NCBI RefSeq assembly: GCF_040905785.1
Contig: NZ_JBBDQW010000038.1
Span: 62,001-126,000, forward strand
Direction of reading: 5' to 3'
DNA length: 64,000 bases
DNA from: Tistlia sp040905785
GTDB taxonomy: Bacteria; Pseudomonadota; Alphaproteobacteria; Kiloniellales; DSM-21159
Shown here: piece after piece, positions 24,897 through 36,802 of the stretch
Numbering within the stretch: position 1 is the first letter of the stretch
How the letters are laid out: the number at the start of each line of letters is the position of its first letter
Program-made: the position numbers and the translations under genes
The notes under the pieces: generated by a model
The model's input: only the letters and a program-made list of their open reading frames with translations
Told to the model about the DNA's origin: nothing
Database searches by the model: none

Positions 24897-25946
24897 TTAC
24901 ATCGCGGCCTTGCGAGCGCTCTCGAGCCAGCCGTCGACCTTGTCCTGGTTGTCGGCGATCCAGCTCTCGGCCTGCTCCTGCAGGTCCTCGGCGCTGTCGG
25001 CCCCGTCGTTCATCTGGGCGTTCTGCGCGAAGATGTCCTGCACCGGCACCCGAACCTCCTCGAGCAGGGCCCGGACGGCCGGATTGGCTTCGAGGAACTC
25101 GCTGTTGGCGACCGGCCGGATGTCGTTCGCCGGCATGCCCATGTTGCAGGGATCGTCGGCGCAGCCCTCGACGCCGGCGACGGTGGCGGCATCGACGAGA
25201 TCCGCCTGGTCGTCGGGCAGCCGGGTCTCCTCGACCTGCAGCCAGACCACGTCCCGGCCCGGCTTCAGCAGCCCGACGGTCCAGTTCGGCGTCCAGGTGT
25301 AGAAGAAGATCGGCTCGCCGTTGTTGTAGCGGCTGAGCGCATCGGCCATCGAGGCGGAGTAGCCGGCCTTGATCAGGTCGACGCTGTCGCGCAGCTCGTA
25401 GGCGTCCATCTGGAAGGCGATGAGCTCCTCGCAGCCCCAGCCCGGCGGGCAGGCGACCATGTTGGCCTTGCCGTTGCCGTCGGTGTCGAAGAGCTCGGCG
25501 ATCTCCGGCTTCTTCATGTCGCTGAGATACCGGATGTCGTGCTCGTCGGCGGTCTTCTTGTCGACGAGATAGCCCTGGAGCGCGCCGCCCTCGGCGACGT
25601 AGCCGACGGTCTCGGCGCCCTGCGAGAAGGTGTCCTCGTAGGTGTTGTGCAGCGGGAACCAGCCGTTGACCCAGAGGTCCATGTCGCCCTGGGCGACCGA
25701 CTGGTAGAAGGGCGGGTTGTCGAGCGTCGTCACCTTGGCGACCTCGTAGCCGAGCTGCTCAAGCAGCTGCTTGTAGATCTCGGCCTGCCACCAGCCGGTG
25801 TCCCAGGTGGCGCGCGCCATCCGAACCGTCGTGCCCTCGCCGGGCTTGGCCTGGTCGGCGACTGCGTGGCTGCCGGTGGCGACTGTTGCCATCGCCGCGA
25901 CGGCGACGCCGGTGGCGATGCGCGTGAAGGCTTTCCTGTCGAACAT
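24897..25946 (-). CDS. proX: Glycine betaine/choline-type ABC transporter binding protein
   Basis: A 349-residue periplasmic receptor of the OpuAC/ProX family. The signal peptide (IATGVAVAAMATVATGSHAVA) is followed by VRMARATWDTGWWQAEIYKQLLEQLGYEVAK. Tryptophans for a cation-pi ligand cage are plentiful (TWDTGWWQ, DLWVNGWF, FFYTWTPNWTVG), as expected for a quaternary ammonium ligand. ATG 25946 is preceded by GGAGGAAGG. It is third in a proV-proW-proX operon that ends at a strong terminator. Ligand could be betaine, choline or proline betaine. Confidence 0.9.
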   Translation of the reverse strand: MFDRKAFTRIATGVAVAAMATVATGSHAVADQAKPGEGTTVRMARATWDTGWWQAEIYKQLLEQLGYEVAKVTTLDNPPFYQSVAQGDMDLWVNGWFPLHNTYEDTFSQGAETVGYVAEGGALQGYLVDKKTADEHDIRYLSDMKKPEIAELFDTDGNGKANMVACPPGWGCEELIAFQMDAYELRDSVDLIKAGYSASMADALSRYNNGEPIFFYTWTPNWTVGLLKPGRDVVWLQVEETRLPDDQADLVDAATVAGVEGCADDPCNMGMPANDIRPVANSEFLEANPAVRALLEEVRVPVQDIFAQNAQMNDGADSAEDLQEQAESWIADNQDKVDGWLESARKAAM

Positions 25947-26065
25947 GCCTTCCTCCTTGCTTTCTGGTTCCCCCGGGCAGCCTTCCTTGGGAAGGCCCGG
26001 CCGGGGCTCGGGGAACGCCGCCGCCGCCCCGTCTCCGGGGGACCGCGGCAGTCTCGGATCGCCGC

Positions 26066-26992
26066 TTAGGCCGCGCGGCGAGGCTGTCGCGCGTCGCGGC
26101 CCGGGCGGAGATAGGATTTCAGCGTCTGGAGCAGCGACGGCGTCTTGACGTCGCTCTGCTCGCCGAGCGCCTGGGTGATGCGGTCGAGGACGATCGCGAT
26201 CAGCACGATGCCCAGCCCGCCCTCGGTCGCCGCGCCGATGTCGAGCCGGCCGAGGCCGGTATAGACGGTGAGGCCGAGGCCGCCGGCGCCGATCAGCGCG
26301 GCGATCACGACCATCGAGAGGGCCAGCATCAGGGTCTGGTTCAGCCCGGCCATGATGGTCCGCAGCGCGAGCGGCACCTGGACCTCCCACAGCACCTGGC
26401 GCGGCGTCGAGCCGAAGGCGAAGGCCGCCTCGACCAGTTCGCCCTGGACGTTGCGGATGCCGAGGTTCGTCAGGCGCACGATCGGCGGCAGCGCGAAGAT
26501 GATGGTCGCGATGATGCCGGGCACCATGCCGACGCCGAACAGCATGACGATCGGCACCAGATACACGAAGGGCGGGATCGTCTGCATGATGTCGAGCACC
26601 GGCCGCAGCACCTTGGCGAAGCGGTCGCTGCGCGCCGCGGCGATGCCCGTGGGAATGCCGACCAGGGTGCAGAAGACGACCGCGGTCAGGATCATGGCCA
26701 GGGTCGTCATGGTCTCCGACCAGACGTCGATGAGGTCAAGCAGCAGCAGCGCCAGGAAGCTGAAGAGGCCGACGCCGCGGCCGGCGACCAGCAGGGCCAG
26801 CAGGGCGACGGCGAGGGCGAAGATCGGCATCGGCACCGCCTGCAGGAAGGCGTTGAGCGCCTGCAGCACCTGATCGACCGGCCAGCCGATGGCGCGGAAG
26901 ACGTCACGGAAGTTCGGCGCGAGCCAGCCCTTGACGAAGGCGTCGACCCAGTCGCCGAGCGGGAGCGTGAAGCTGTCTGACGGTTTCCACAT
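26066..26992 (-). CDS. proW: Glycine betaine/proline-type ABC transporter permease
   Basis: A 308-residue inner-membrane permease with the extended N-terminus of ProW (LPLGDWVDAFVKGWLAPNFRDVFRAI) and about six to seven membrane segments. VLDIMQTIPPFVYLVPIVMLFG and the EAA-type loop EAAFAFGSTPRQVLWEVQVPLALRTI, which docks on the ATPase, are conserved. It lies 14 bp after proV and about 120 bp before proX in the same direction. Confidence 0.94.
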   Translation of the reverse strand: MWKPSDSFTLPLGDWVDAFVKGWLAPNFRDVFRAIGWPVDQVLQALNAFLQAVPMPIFALAVALLALLVAGRGVGLFSFLALLLLDLIDVWSETMTTLAMILTAVVFCTLVGIPTGIAAARSDRFAKVLRPVLDIMQTIPPFVYLVPIVMLFGVGMVPGIIATIIFALPPIVRLTNLGIRNVQGELVEAAFAFGSTPRQVLWEVQVPLALRTIMAGLNQTLMLALSMVVIAALIGAGGLGLTVYTGLGRLDIGAATEGGLGIVLIAIVLDRITQALGEQSDVKTPSLLQTLKSYLRPGRDARQPRRAA

Positions 26993-27006
26993 GGCTTTGC
27001 TCCGCC

Positions 27007-28245
27007 CTAGGCGCCGACCGCCGCAGGGGCCGCCGCCGTCGGGGCTGCCTCCCGCGCGGTCCCGGGTTCGGGCGCCCCGCCCATTGCAAGCTGCTCGAGC
27101 AGGTCGGCCGGCTCGACGACGCCCACCAGCCGGCCCTCGTCCAGGACCGCGACCGGCAGCCCCTGCCGGTACAGCTCGTAGAGCCGGTGCAGGTGCGCCT
27201 CGGGGCCGATCGATGGGAAGTCGCGGATCAGCGCCGCGGCGAGGTCGCCGCCGTCGCGTGCGGCGCGCACCAGGTCGCGGTAGGTGACGATGCCGGCGAG
27301 CTGCCCGCCGTCCAGCACGTAGAGGGCGTTGCGGCCCAGCCGCTCCATCCGCTCGCGACCGCCCTGCGCGTTGTCGGCGCCGAGGTCGAGCGGGTGCGGC
27401 TCGGTCATGACCCGCCGGACCGCAAAGACCCGGGCGCGGTCGATGTCCTGGGTGAAGGCGGCGACATAATCGTTCGCGGGTCCCCCGACGATCTCCTCCG
27501 CCGTGCCGATCTGCACGATGCGGCCCTCGTTCATGATGGCGATGTGGTCGCCCAGGATCAGCGCCTCGTGAAGGTCGTGGGTGATGAACACGATGGTCAT
27601 CTTGAGCCGGCGCTGCAGCTCGAGCAGCTCGCCCTGCATCTCGCGCCGGATCAGCGGATCGAGCGCCGAGAAGGGCTCGTCCATCAGCAGGATCTGCGGA
27701 TCGACGGCAAGTCCGCGGGCGAGGCCGACGCGCTGCTGCATGCCGCCGGACAGCGCATGCGGCGGCCGGTCCGCCCAGGCCCGGAGGCCGACCTGGTCGA
27801 GAGCGGCCAGCGCGCGCTCCCGGCGCTCCGGAGCAGCCACGCCCTGCACCTTCAGGCCGTACTCGACGTTCTGGCAGACCGTCTTGTGCGGGAAGAGGGC
27901 GAAGTGCTGGAAGACCATGGCGATCTTGTTCAGCCGAATCCTCCGCAAGTCCTCCGCCGAGGCCGGTACGATGTCCTCGCCGTCGATGCGAACCTCGCCG
28001 GCCGTCGGCTCGATCAGCCGGTTGAGCATGCGAACCAGCGTCGACTTGCCGGAGCCCGAGAGTCCCATGACGACGAAAATTTCGCCCTCGCCGACGCTGA
28101 AGTCGGCGGCCTGAACGCCGACGGTCATGCCGGTCTCTTCCAGGATCTGGTCCTTCGACTTGCCGTCCCGGAGCATGGCGAGCGCACCCTGCGGGTCGTC
28201 GCCAAAAATCTTGTAGAGGTTCTTAACGCTAAGCTTTACCGACAT
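27007..28245 (-). CDS. proV: Glycine betaine/proline-type ABC transporter ATPase with CBS domains
   Basis: A 412-residue ATPase. Walker A GLSGSGKST, signature LSGGMQQRVGLARGL, Walker B ILLMDEPFSALDP and H-loop FITHDLHEAL are intact. A pair of CBS domains occupies about 280-400 (ALYVLDGGQLAGIVTYRDLV, VAVLDEGRLVGVVEPADLL), as in osmosensing OpuA/ProV. ATG 28245 is chosen because AAGG lies five bases upstream and SVKLSVKNLYKIFG matches the family N-terminus; the frame to 28320 adds an implausible Cys-rich leader. Confidence 0.95.
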   Translation of the reverse strand: MSVKLSVKNLYKIFGDDPQGALAMLRDGKSKDQILEETGMTVGVQAADFSVGEGEIFVVMGLSGSGKSTLVRMLNRLIEPTAGEVRIDGEDIVPASAEDLRRIRLNKIAMVFQHFALFPHKTVCQNVEYGLKVQGVAAPERRERALAALDQVGLRAWADRPPHALSGGMQQRVGLARGLAVDPQILLMDEPFSALDPLIRREMQGELLELQRRLKMTIVFITHDLHEALILGDHIAIMNEGRIVQIGTAEEIVGGPANDYVAAFTQDIDRARVFAVRRVMTEPHPLDLGADNAQGGRERMERLGRNALYVLDGGQLAGIVTYRDLVRAARDGGDLAAALIRDFPSIGPEAHLHRLYELYRQGLPVAVLDEGRLVGVVEPADLLEQLAMGGAPEPGTAREAAPTAAAPAAVGA

Positions 28246-28596
28246 ACGCCTTAAAAATTCACCCAGGCCCAATTTCGCAAATTTCGGCGCCTTGAAGCAC
28301 CCGCAGCCCCAGCAGAACAAGATCCTCCCGGGCTTGGGCGATCACTGCCAACTACAGGCAGACGAGACGCGAACATGCCGCGCCCCTGTCTCCCCCAATA
28401 CCTCCAAGGCAGGGCGCACCCTATCGCCTATAGCATCCAATTGGAAGGGGGCTTCCCCATTCGAGGCTCCGAGGCGTCTCTAATCAGGCATTTGTATGTC
28501 GAGAAGGCCGCGACACGGCGGTTCTCGCGGGCGAATGCAAAACCGCCGGCCACCTTACGGTGACCGGCGGTCTGCAGATCGGGCGGCGGGTGGGGG
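28246..28596. other. Gap upstream of proV, with a terminator at its far end
   Basis: About 350 bp without a gene. It must hold the proV promoter; there are AT-rich patches near 28245-28290 and 28430-28445 but no promoter I can define. The distal 28538-28571 is a terminator for the small gene upstream. Short frames on both strands here show no ribosome-binding site or family match. Confidence 0.5.
28538..28571 (-). terminator. Rho-independent terminator of the small acidic protein gene
   Basis: On the minus strand an imperfect 13-bp stem (ACCGCCGG arms extended by CACC/GGTG, 28542-28571) is followed by TTTTGC. It lies about 25 bp after the stop at 28597 and insulates proV from that gene. Confidence 0.8.
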
Positions 28597-29013
28597 TCAG
28601 CCGTCGGTCTTGGTTTCCGTCGCGGCCTTCTCGTCTTCCTCGTTCCCATCGAAGAGCGCTTCCTGGACTTGCTCGACGAGCGCGTGGCAGCCTTCCGCGT
28701 CCCCCTCTTCGGCGAGCGCCTCGGCGTCGTCCAGCTGAGCCAGCATGTTCTCCTTCCCGGGCGGCGAGCCATGCCAGCTCTCGGGCGGCTGGCCGGCCTC
28801 CTCGGCAGTCAGGCCGCCAAGCAGCTCGTGATCGCCTTCCTTCACGTCCTCGTCCTCGCCGATCTTCTGGCGCAGGTTGCTGATCTCGCTAAGGCAGGCC
28901 TCGGCATCCCCGCCGCTCTGCACGTTCTCTTCGTTGGCGGCGAGGGTCGAGCCGGCATTCAGCGCGGCGGCCAGGAAGAGCGCGAGCGTGGCGCTCGTCA
29001 GAAGACGGTTCAT
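28597..29013 (-). CDS. Small acidic exported protein, unknown function
   Basis: A 138-residue protein with a signal peptide (LLTSATLALFLAAALNAGSTLA). The mature part is strongly acidic (many Glu and Asp), helical, with two cysteines (AEACLSE and AEGCHAL) that could form a disulfide, and an acidic/Lys tail. I recognise no family. ATG 29013 fits the signal peptide; upstream ATGs would extend it with Arg/Pro-rich sequence. It has its own terminator and is not obviously part of the flanking operons. Confidence 0.7.
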   Translation of the reverse strand: MNRLLTSATLALFLAAALNAGSTLAANEENVQSGGDAEACLSEISNLRQKIGEDEDVKEGDHELLGGLTAEEAGQPPESWHGSPPGKENMLAQLDDAEALAEEGDAEGCHALVEQVQEALFDGNEEDEKAATETKTDG

Positions 29014-29113
29014 CGGTGCGTTCCTCAACGGTTCATTGTTCGAGGGTGGAACGCCCCTCGTCGCAGGGCGGTTCCGGCGGCACCGCCTCCTGCTCCCTCG
29101 CGTCCGCCCGGAT

Positions 29114-30610
29114 TCACGCCGCCAGGGTCCGCCGCACCGCATCCCGCCAGAGCGCGAGGCGCCGGCTGCGCTGGGCCTCGTCCATCTGCGGCTCGAAGCG
29201 CCGGTCGAGCTGCCAGCGACGGGCGAACTCGTCCCGGTCGGGCCAGACGCCGGCGTGGCGTCCTGCCAGCCAGGCCGCCCCCAGCGCCGTCGTCTCCAGC
29301 ACCGTCGGCCGATCGACCGGGGCTGCCAGGATGTCCGCCAGGCGCTGCAGGGTCCAGTCGCTTGCGGTCATCCCGCCGTCGACGCGTAGCACCATCTCGC
29401 CGGTGTCGCCGGCCGGCCAGTCGGCATGCATGCACTCGATCAGATCGTGGGTCTGGAAGGCGACAGATTCCAGGGCGGCGAGCGCCAGCTCCTTGGGGCC
29501 GCTGTTGCGGGTCAGGCCGAACAGGGCCCCGCGTGCCTCGGCGTCCCAGTGCGGCGCGCCGAGGCCGACGAAGGCGGGCACCAGCACGATCTGCTGCAGC
29601 GGGTCGGCGGCCGCCGCCAGGGCGTTGCTGTCGGAGGCCTTCTCGATGATGCCGAGACCGTCGCGCAGCCACTGCACCGCGGCCCCGGCGACGAAGATCG
29701 AGCCCTCGAGGGCATAGGTCGTCCGGCCGTCGAGGCGATAGGCGATGGTCGTCAGCAGGCGGTGCTTCGAAGCGACCGGCTGCTCGCCGGTGTTGACCAG
29801 GGCGAAACAGCCGGTGCCATAGGTCGACTTGACCATGCCCGGGGCGAAACAGGCCTGGCCCACCGTCGCGGCCTGCTGGTCGCCGGCGACGCCGCCGATC
29901 GCGACCGCCGCGCCGAGCAGGCCGGGCTCGGTGGTGCCGAAGTCGGCGGCGCTGTCGCGAACCTCGGGCAGCAGAGCCGCGGGAATCCCGAGGATCGCCA
30001 ACAGCTCCTCGTCCCAGGCGTTGCGCCGGATGTCGTAGACCAGGGTTCGCGAGGCGTTGGTTGCATCGGTGGCGTGGACCCGGCCGCCGGTCAGGCGCCA
30101 GATCAGGAAGCTGTCGATGGTGCCGAAGGCGAGCTTGCCGGCTTCCGCCGCCGCGCGCGCCCCCTCGAGGTTGTCGAGCAGCCAGGCCAGCTTGGTGCCG
30201 GCGAAATAGGGGTCGAGGAGCAACCCGGTGCGCTCGGTGAACAGCGGCTCGTGGCCCTGGTCCTTGAGGCGCTGGCACAGCTCGGCGGTGCGCCGGTCCT
30301 GCCAGACGATGGCGCGGTGCAGCGGCTTGCCCGTGCGCCGGTCCCACAGGACCACGGTCTCGCGCTGGTTGGTGATGCCCAGGGCTGCGACCCCTGCGGC
30401 CTCGAGCCCGGCGCGCTCGAGCGCCTCGCGCGCGACCGCCAGGGTGCCGCGCCAGATGTCCTCGGGCTCGTGCTCGACCCAGCCCGGCCGCGGGTAGTGC
30501 TGCTCGAACTCCTGCTGGGCCTGGCCCAGCACCCGCGTCTCGGCGTCGAAGACCATCGCCCGCGTCGAGGTGGTGCCCTGGTCGATTGCCAGGATCGCGC
30601 CCGCCGTCAT
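29114..30610 (-). CDS. glpK: Glycerol kinase
   Basis: Phosphorylates glycerol to glycerol 3-phosphate. The 498-residue FGGY kinase has the N-terminal phosphate loop DQGTTSTRAMVFD, RHIDRTAELCQ-like block as WQDRRTAELC, the FGGY signature region TYGTGCFALVNTG, and GLGAPHWDAEARGALFGLTR. It is the last gene of the glycerol operon, 125 bp after glpV with a hairpin in between, and supplies the substrate of GlpD. Confidence 0.97.
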   Translation of the reverse strand: MTAGAILAIDQGTTSTRAMVFDAETRVLGQAQQEFEQHYPRPGWVEHEPEDIWRGTLAVAREALERAGLEAAGVAALGITNQRETVVLWDRRTGKPLHRAIVWQDRRTAELCQRLKDQGHEPLFTERTGLLLDPYFAGTKLAWLLDNLEGARAAAEAGKLAFGTIDSFLIWRLTGGRVHATDATNASRTLVYDIRRNAWDEELLAILGIPAALLPEVRDSAADFGTTEPGLLGAAVAIGGVAGDQQAATVGQACFAPGMVKSTYGTGCFALVNTGEQPVASKHRLLTTIAYRLDGRTTYALEGSIFVAGAAVQWLRDGLGIIEKASDSNALAAAADPLQQIVLVPAFVGLGAPHWDAEARGALFGLTRNSGPKELALAALESVAFQTHDLIECMHADWPAGDTGEMVLRVDGGMTASDWTLQRLADILAAPVDRPTVLETTALGAAWLAGRHAGVWPDRDEFARRWQLDRRFEPQMDEAQRSRRLALWRDAVRRTLAA

Positions 30611-30677
30611 GCGACCTCCTCTCGATCCCCCAAGCTTCCCAATCCCTTGGCTTCGTCGTCAGTCTGCCGAGGAAGGA

Positions 30678-30704
30678 AGGGGCCGGGCAAGGTGCCCGGC
30701 CCCT
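30678..30704 (-). terminator. Intercistronic hairpin between glpV and glpK
   Basis: A perfect 11-bp stem (AGGGGCCGGGC arm) with a 5-nt loop lies 30 bp after the glpV stop. On the minus strand it is followed by TTCCTTCCTC, a poor U tract, so it is more likely to stabilise the abundant binding-protein mRNA or attenuate glpK than to stop all transcription. Confidence 0.6.
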
Positions 30705-30735
30705 CGAGTTTGCCCTCGGGAGGGTAGTGATGCCG

Positions 30736-32469
<1,734 letters not shown>

Positions 32470-32546
32470 GTCGTTCCTCCCTTTTGTTCGGTCCGCTTCT
32501 CTCGTCCCAGAGGGCGGGACCCTGCCCCCTTTCCCGCTTCCGCCGT

Positions 32547-32828
32547 TCAGACCCAGCGGAACACGCAGATCGCGTAGGCCAGGCAAACCGCCAGGGCCCA
32601 CCACAGGCTCGTGCCGACGAGGCCGAGCCAGGCAAGACAGATGAAGGCGCTGCCGAGCAGCGAGACGAACAGGCGGTCGCCGCGCGTGGTCTCGAAGCGC
32701 AACAGGCCGACCCTCGGCGCGCCGCCGGGCCGCGCGTACTCCCAGACGCCCATGCCCGCGATCAGCAGGAAGATCGCCACGAAGAAGATCGCGGTGTGCC
32801 AGGTCCAGGCCATCCAGGCGAGATCCAT
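32547..32828 (-). CDS. glpU: Small membrane protein GlpU (DUF2160)
   Basis: A 93-residue protein with two membrane segments (HTAIFFVAIFLLIAGMGVWEY and ICLAWLGLVGTSLWWALAVC region) joined by a short loop containing RPGGAPRVGLLRFETTRGDRL. It matches the DUF2160 family that is found only beside GlpPQ-type permeases. Its biochemical role in the glycerol transporter is not known; an accessory membrane subunit is inferred. It starts 23 bp after glpQ. Confidence 0.9.
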   Translation of the reverse strand: MDLAWMAWTWHTAIFFVAIFLLIAGMGVWEYARPGGAPRVGLLRFETTRGDRLFVSLLGSAFICLAWLGLVGTSLWWALAVCLAYAICVFRWV

Positions 32829-32851
32829 GGTCAGAGCCTCCTTCCAGCCCG

Positions 32852-33708
<857 letters not shown>

Positions 33709-33712
<4 letters not shown>

Positions 33713-34598
33713 CGTCCCGCTCCCCCGCTCTCCGGGGCGTCGCGCCCGGCGTTGGTCATGACCGTGTAGAAGACCCAGGACAGCAGCAGGATGATCAGGA
33801 AGTAGACCAGCGACATGGCCGCGGCCGGTCCCAGGTCGAACTGGCCGATCGCCATCTTGACCAGGTCGATCGACAGGAAGGTCGTCGAGTTGCCCGGCCC
33901 GCCGCCGGTGACCACGAAGGGCTCGGTGTAGATCATGAAGGAGTCCATGAAGCGCAGCAGGATCGCGATCAGCAGCACGCGGTGCATCTTCGGCAGCTGG
34001 ATGTAGCGGAACACCGCCCAGCGCGAGGCGCCGTCGATCCGGGCGGCCTGGTAGTAGGCCTCGGGGATCGAGACCAGACCGGCGTAGCACAGCAGCACCA
34101 CCAGGCTGGTCCAGTGCCAGACGTCCATGACGACGACGGTGACCCAGGCGTCGAAGGGGTTGCGCGTGTAGTTGTAGCCGATGCCCAGCTCGGCCAGGGT
34201 GCGCCCCAGGAGGCCGATGTCGACGCGCCCGAAGATCTGCCAGATCGTGCCGACGACGTTCCAGGGGATCAGCAGCGGCAGCGCCATCAGCACCAGGCAG
34301 ACCGGCACGCCCCAGCCCTTGCGCGGCATCGCCAGCGCGACCGCGATGCCGAGCGGCACCTCGATCAGCAGGATGATCCCCGAGAAGAGGAACTGCCGCC
34401 AAAGCGCCTCATGGAAGCGGTCGGAGCGCAGCAGCTCCTCGAACCATTCCGTACCGGCCCAGAAGAACTCGTTCCTGCCGAAGGTGTCCTGGACCGAGTA
34501 GTTGACGACGGTCATCAGCGGGATCGCGGCGCTGAACAGCACCAGGATCAGCACCGGGGCGACGAACAGCCAGGCCTTGTTGTTCCAGGATCTGTCCA

Positions 34599-34599
<1 letters not shown>
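33709..34599 (-). CDS. glpP: Glycerol ABC transporter permease GlpP
   Basis: A 296-residue MalF-type permease with six membrane helices; the EAA loop reads SIPEAYYQAARIDGASRWAVFRYIQLP (key EAYYQAARIDGAS). WLFVAPVLILVLFSAAIPL is the first helix. Start and stop overlap both neighbours (glpT by one base, glpQ by four), so permease and ATPase subunits are translationally coupled. Confidence 0.95.
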
Positions 34600-35693
<1,094 letters not shown>

Positions 35694-35703
35694 TGCCCTC
35701 TCC

Positions 35704-36798
35704 TCAGGCCGTCTCGCGGGCCGCGGCCCGCTCGGGTGCGGCGGCAAGGCGGCCGCTCGCGTCGAACAGGAAGAGCCGCGTCGGGTCGATCCAGACCTGG
35801 GTCGGCGCGTCGATCTCGAGGTCGTGGATGCCGTGCGCGATCGCGACCCAGCGCCGGCCGGCGAAGTCGAGGTGCACGAAGCTCTCCGAGCCGGTGATCT
35901 CGGTGACCGCGACGGTCGCGGTCAGCGGCACCGCTTGCCCGCCCGGCGGAGTCAGGTACAGGTGGTGCGGCCGGAAGCCGAGCACGTAGTCGCCTTCCGG
36001 AACGGCAGCGAGGGAACCCGCCGCCGGCAGCTCGAAGCCGTCGCCGCGCACCCGGCCGTCCTGCTTGGTCGCCTCCAGCAGGTTGAGCGGCGGGTCGGAG
36101 AAAGTGCGCGCGGTGACCAGGTCGACCGGCTGGCGGTAGACCTCCGCGGTCGGCCCGAACTGCGTGACCCGGCCCTCGTGCAGCGTCGCGGTGTTGCCGC
36201 CCAGCAGCAGCGCCTCGGTCGGCTCGGTCGTCGCGTAGACGAAGATCGCCCCCGATTCCTGGAAGATCCTCGGCAGCTCGGCGCGCAGTTCCTCGCGCAG
36301 CTTGTAGTCGAGGTTGGCGAGCGGCTCGTCGAGCAGCACCAGCTCGGCGTCCTTGACCAGGGCGCGCGCGAGGGCCGTGCGCTGCTGCTGGCCGCCGGAC
36401 AGCTCGAGCGGGGTGCGCTCCAGCATCGGCGCCAGGCGCAGCAGCTCGGCCGTCTCCCGCACACGGCGATCGATCTCGGCCTTGGCGGCGCCGGCGACGC
36501 GCAAGGGCGAGGCGATGTTCTCGTAGACCGTCAGGGTCGGGTAGTTGATGAACTGCTGGTAGACCATGGCGACGTTGCGCCGCTGCACCGCGACGCCGGT
36601 GACGTCGCGGCCGTTCATCCGGATGCGGCCCTCGGTCGGCACGTCGAGACCGGCCATCAGGCGCAGCAGGCTGGTCTTGCCGGCCAGCGTCGGCCCGAGC
36701 AGGACGTTGAGGGTTCCCGTCTCCAGGGTCAGCGTCACGTCGGCGATATGCGCCCTGGCGCCGACGGTCTTGGTGACTCCGGTCAGCTCCAGCGCCAT
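35704..36798 (-). CDS. glpS: Glycerol ABC transporter ATPase GlpS (degenerate H-loop)
   Basis: A 364-residue ATPase. Walker A is GPTLAGKTS (35-43; unusual inner residues but Gly-Lys-Thr kept), the signature LSGGQQQR is intact (133-140) and Walker B is LVLLDEPLANLD. The switch histidine is replaced by Thr191 (FVYATTEPTEAL instead of VTHDQ). It sits 4 bp after glpD and 10 bp before glpT. With GlpT it powers glycerol import through GlpPQ. Confidence 0.93.
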   Translation of the reverse strand: MALELTGVTKTVGARAHIADVTLTLETGTLNVLLGPTLAGKTSLLRLMAGLDVPTEGRIRMNGRDVTGVAVQRRNVAMVYQQFINYPTLTVYENIASPLRVAGAAKAEIDRRVRETAELLRLAPMLERTPLELSGGQQQRTALARALVKDAELVLLDEPLANLDYKLREELRAELPRIFQESGAIFVYATTEPTEALLLGGNTATLHEGRVTQFGPTAEVYRQPVDLVTARTFSDPPLNLLEATKQDGRVRGDGFELPAAGSLAAVPEGDYVLGFRPHHLYLTPPGGQAVPLTATVAVTEITGSESFVHLDFAGRRWVAIAHGIHDLEIDAPTQVWIDPTRLFLFDASGRLAAAPERAAARETA

Positions 36799-36802
36799 CG
36801 CC

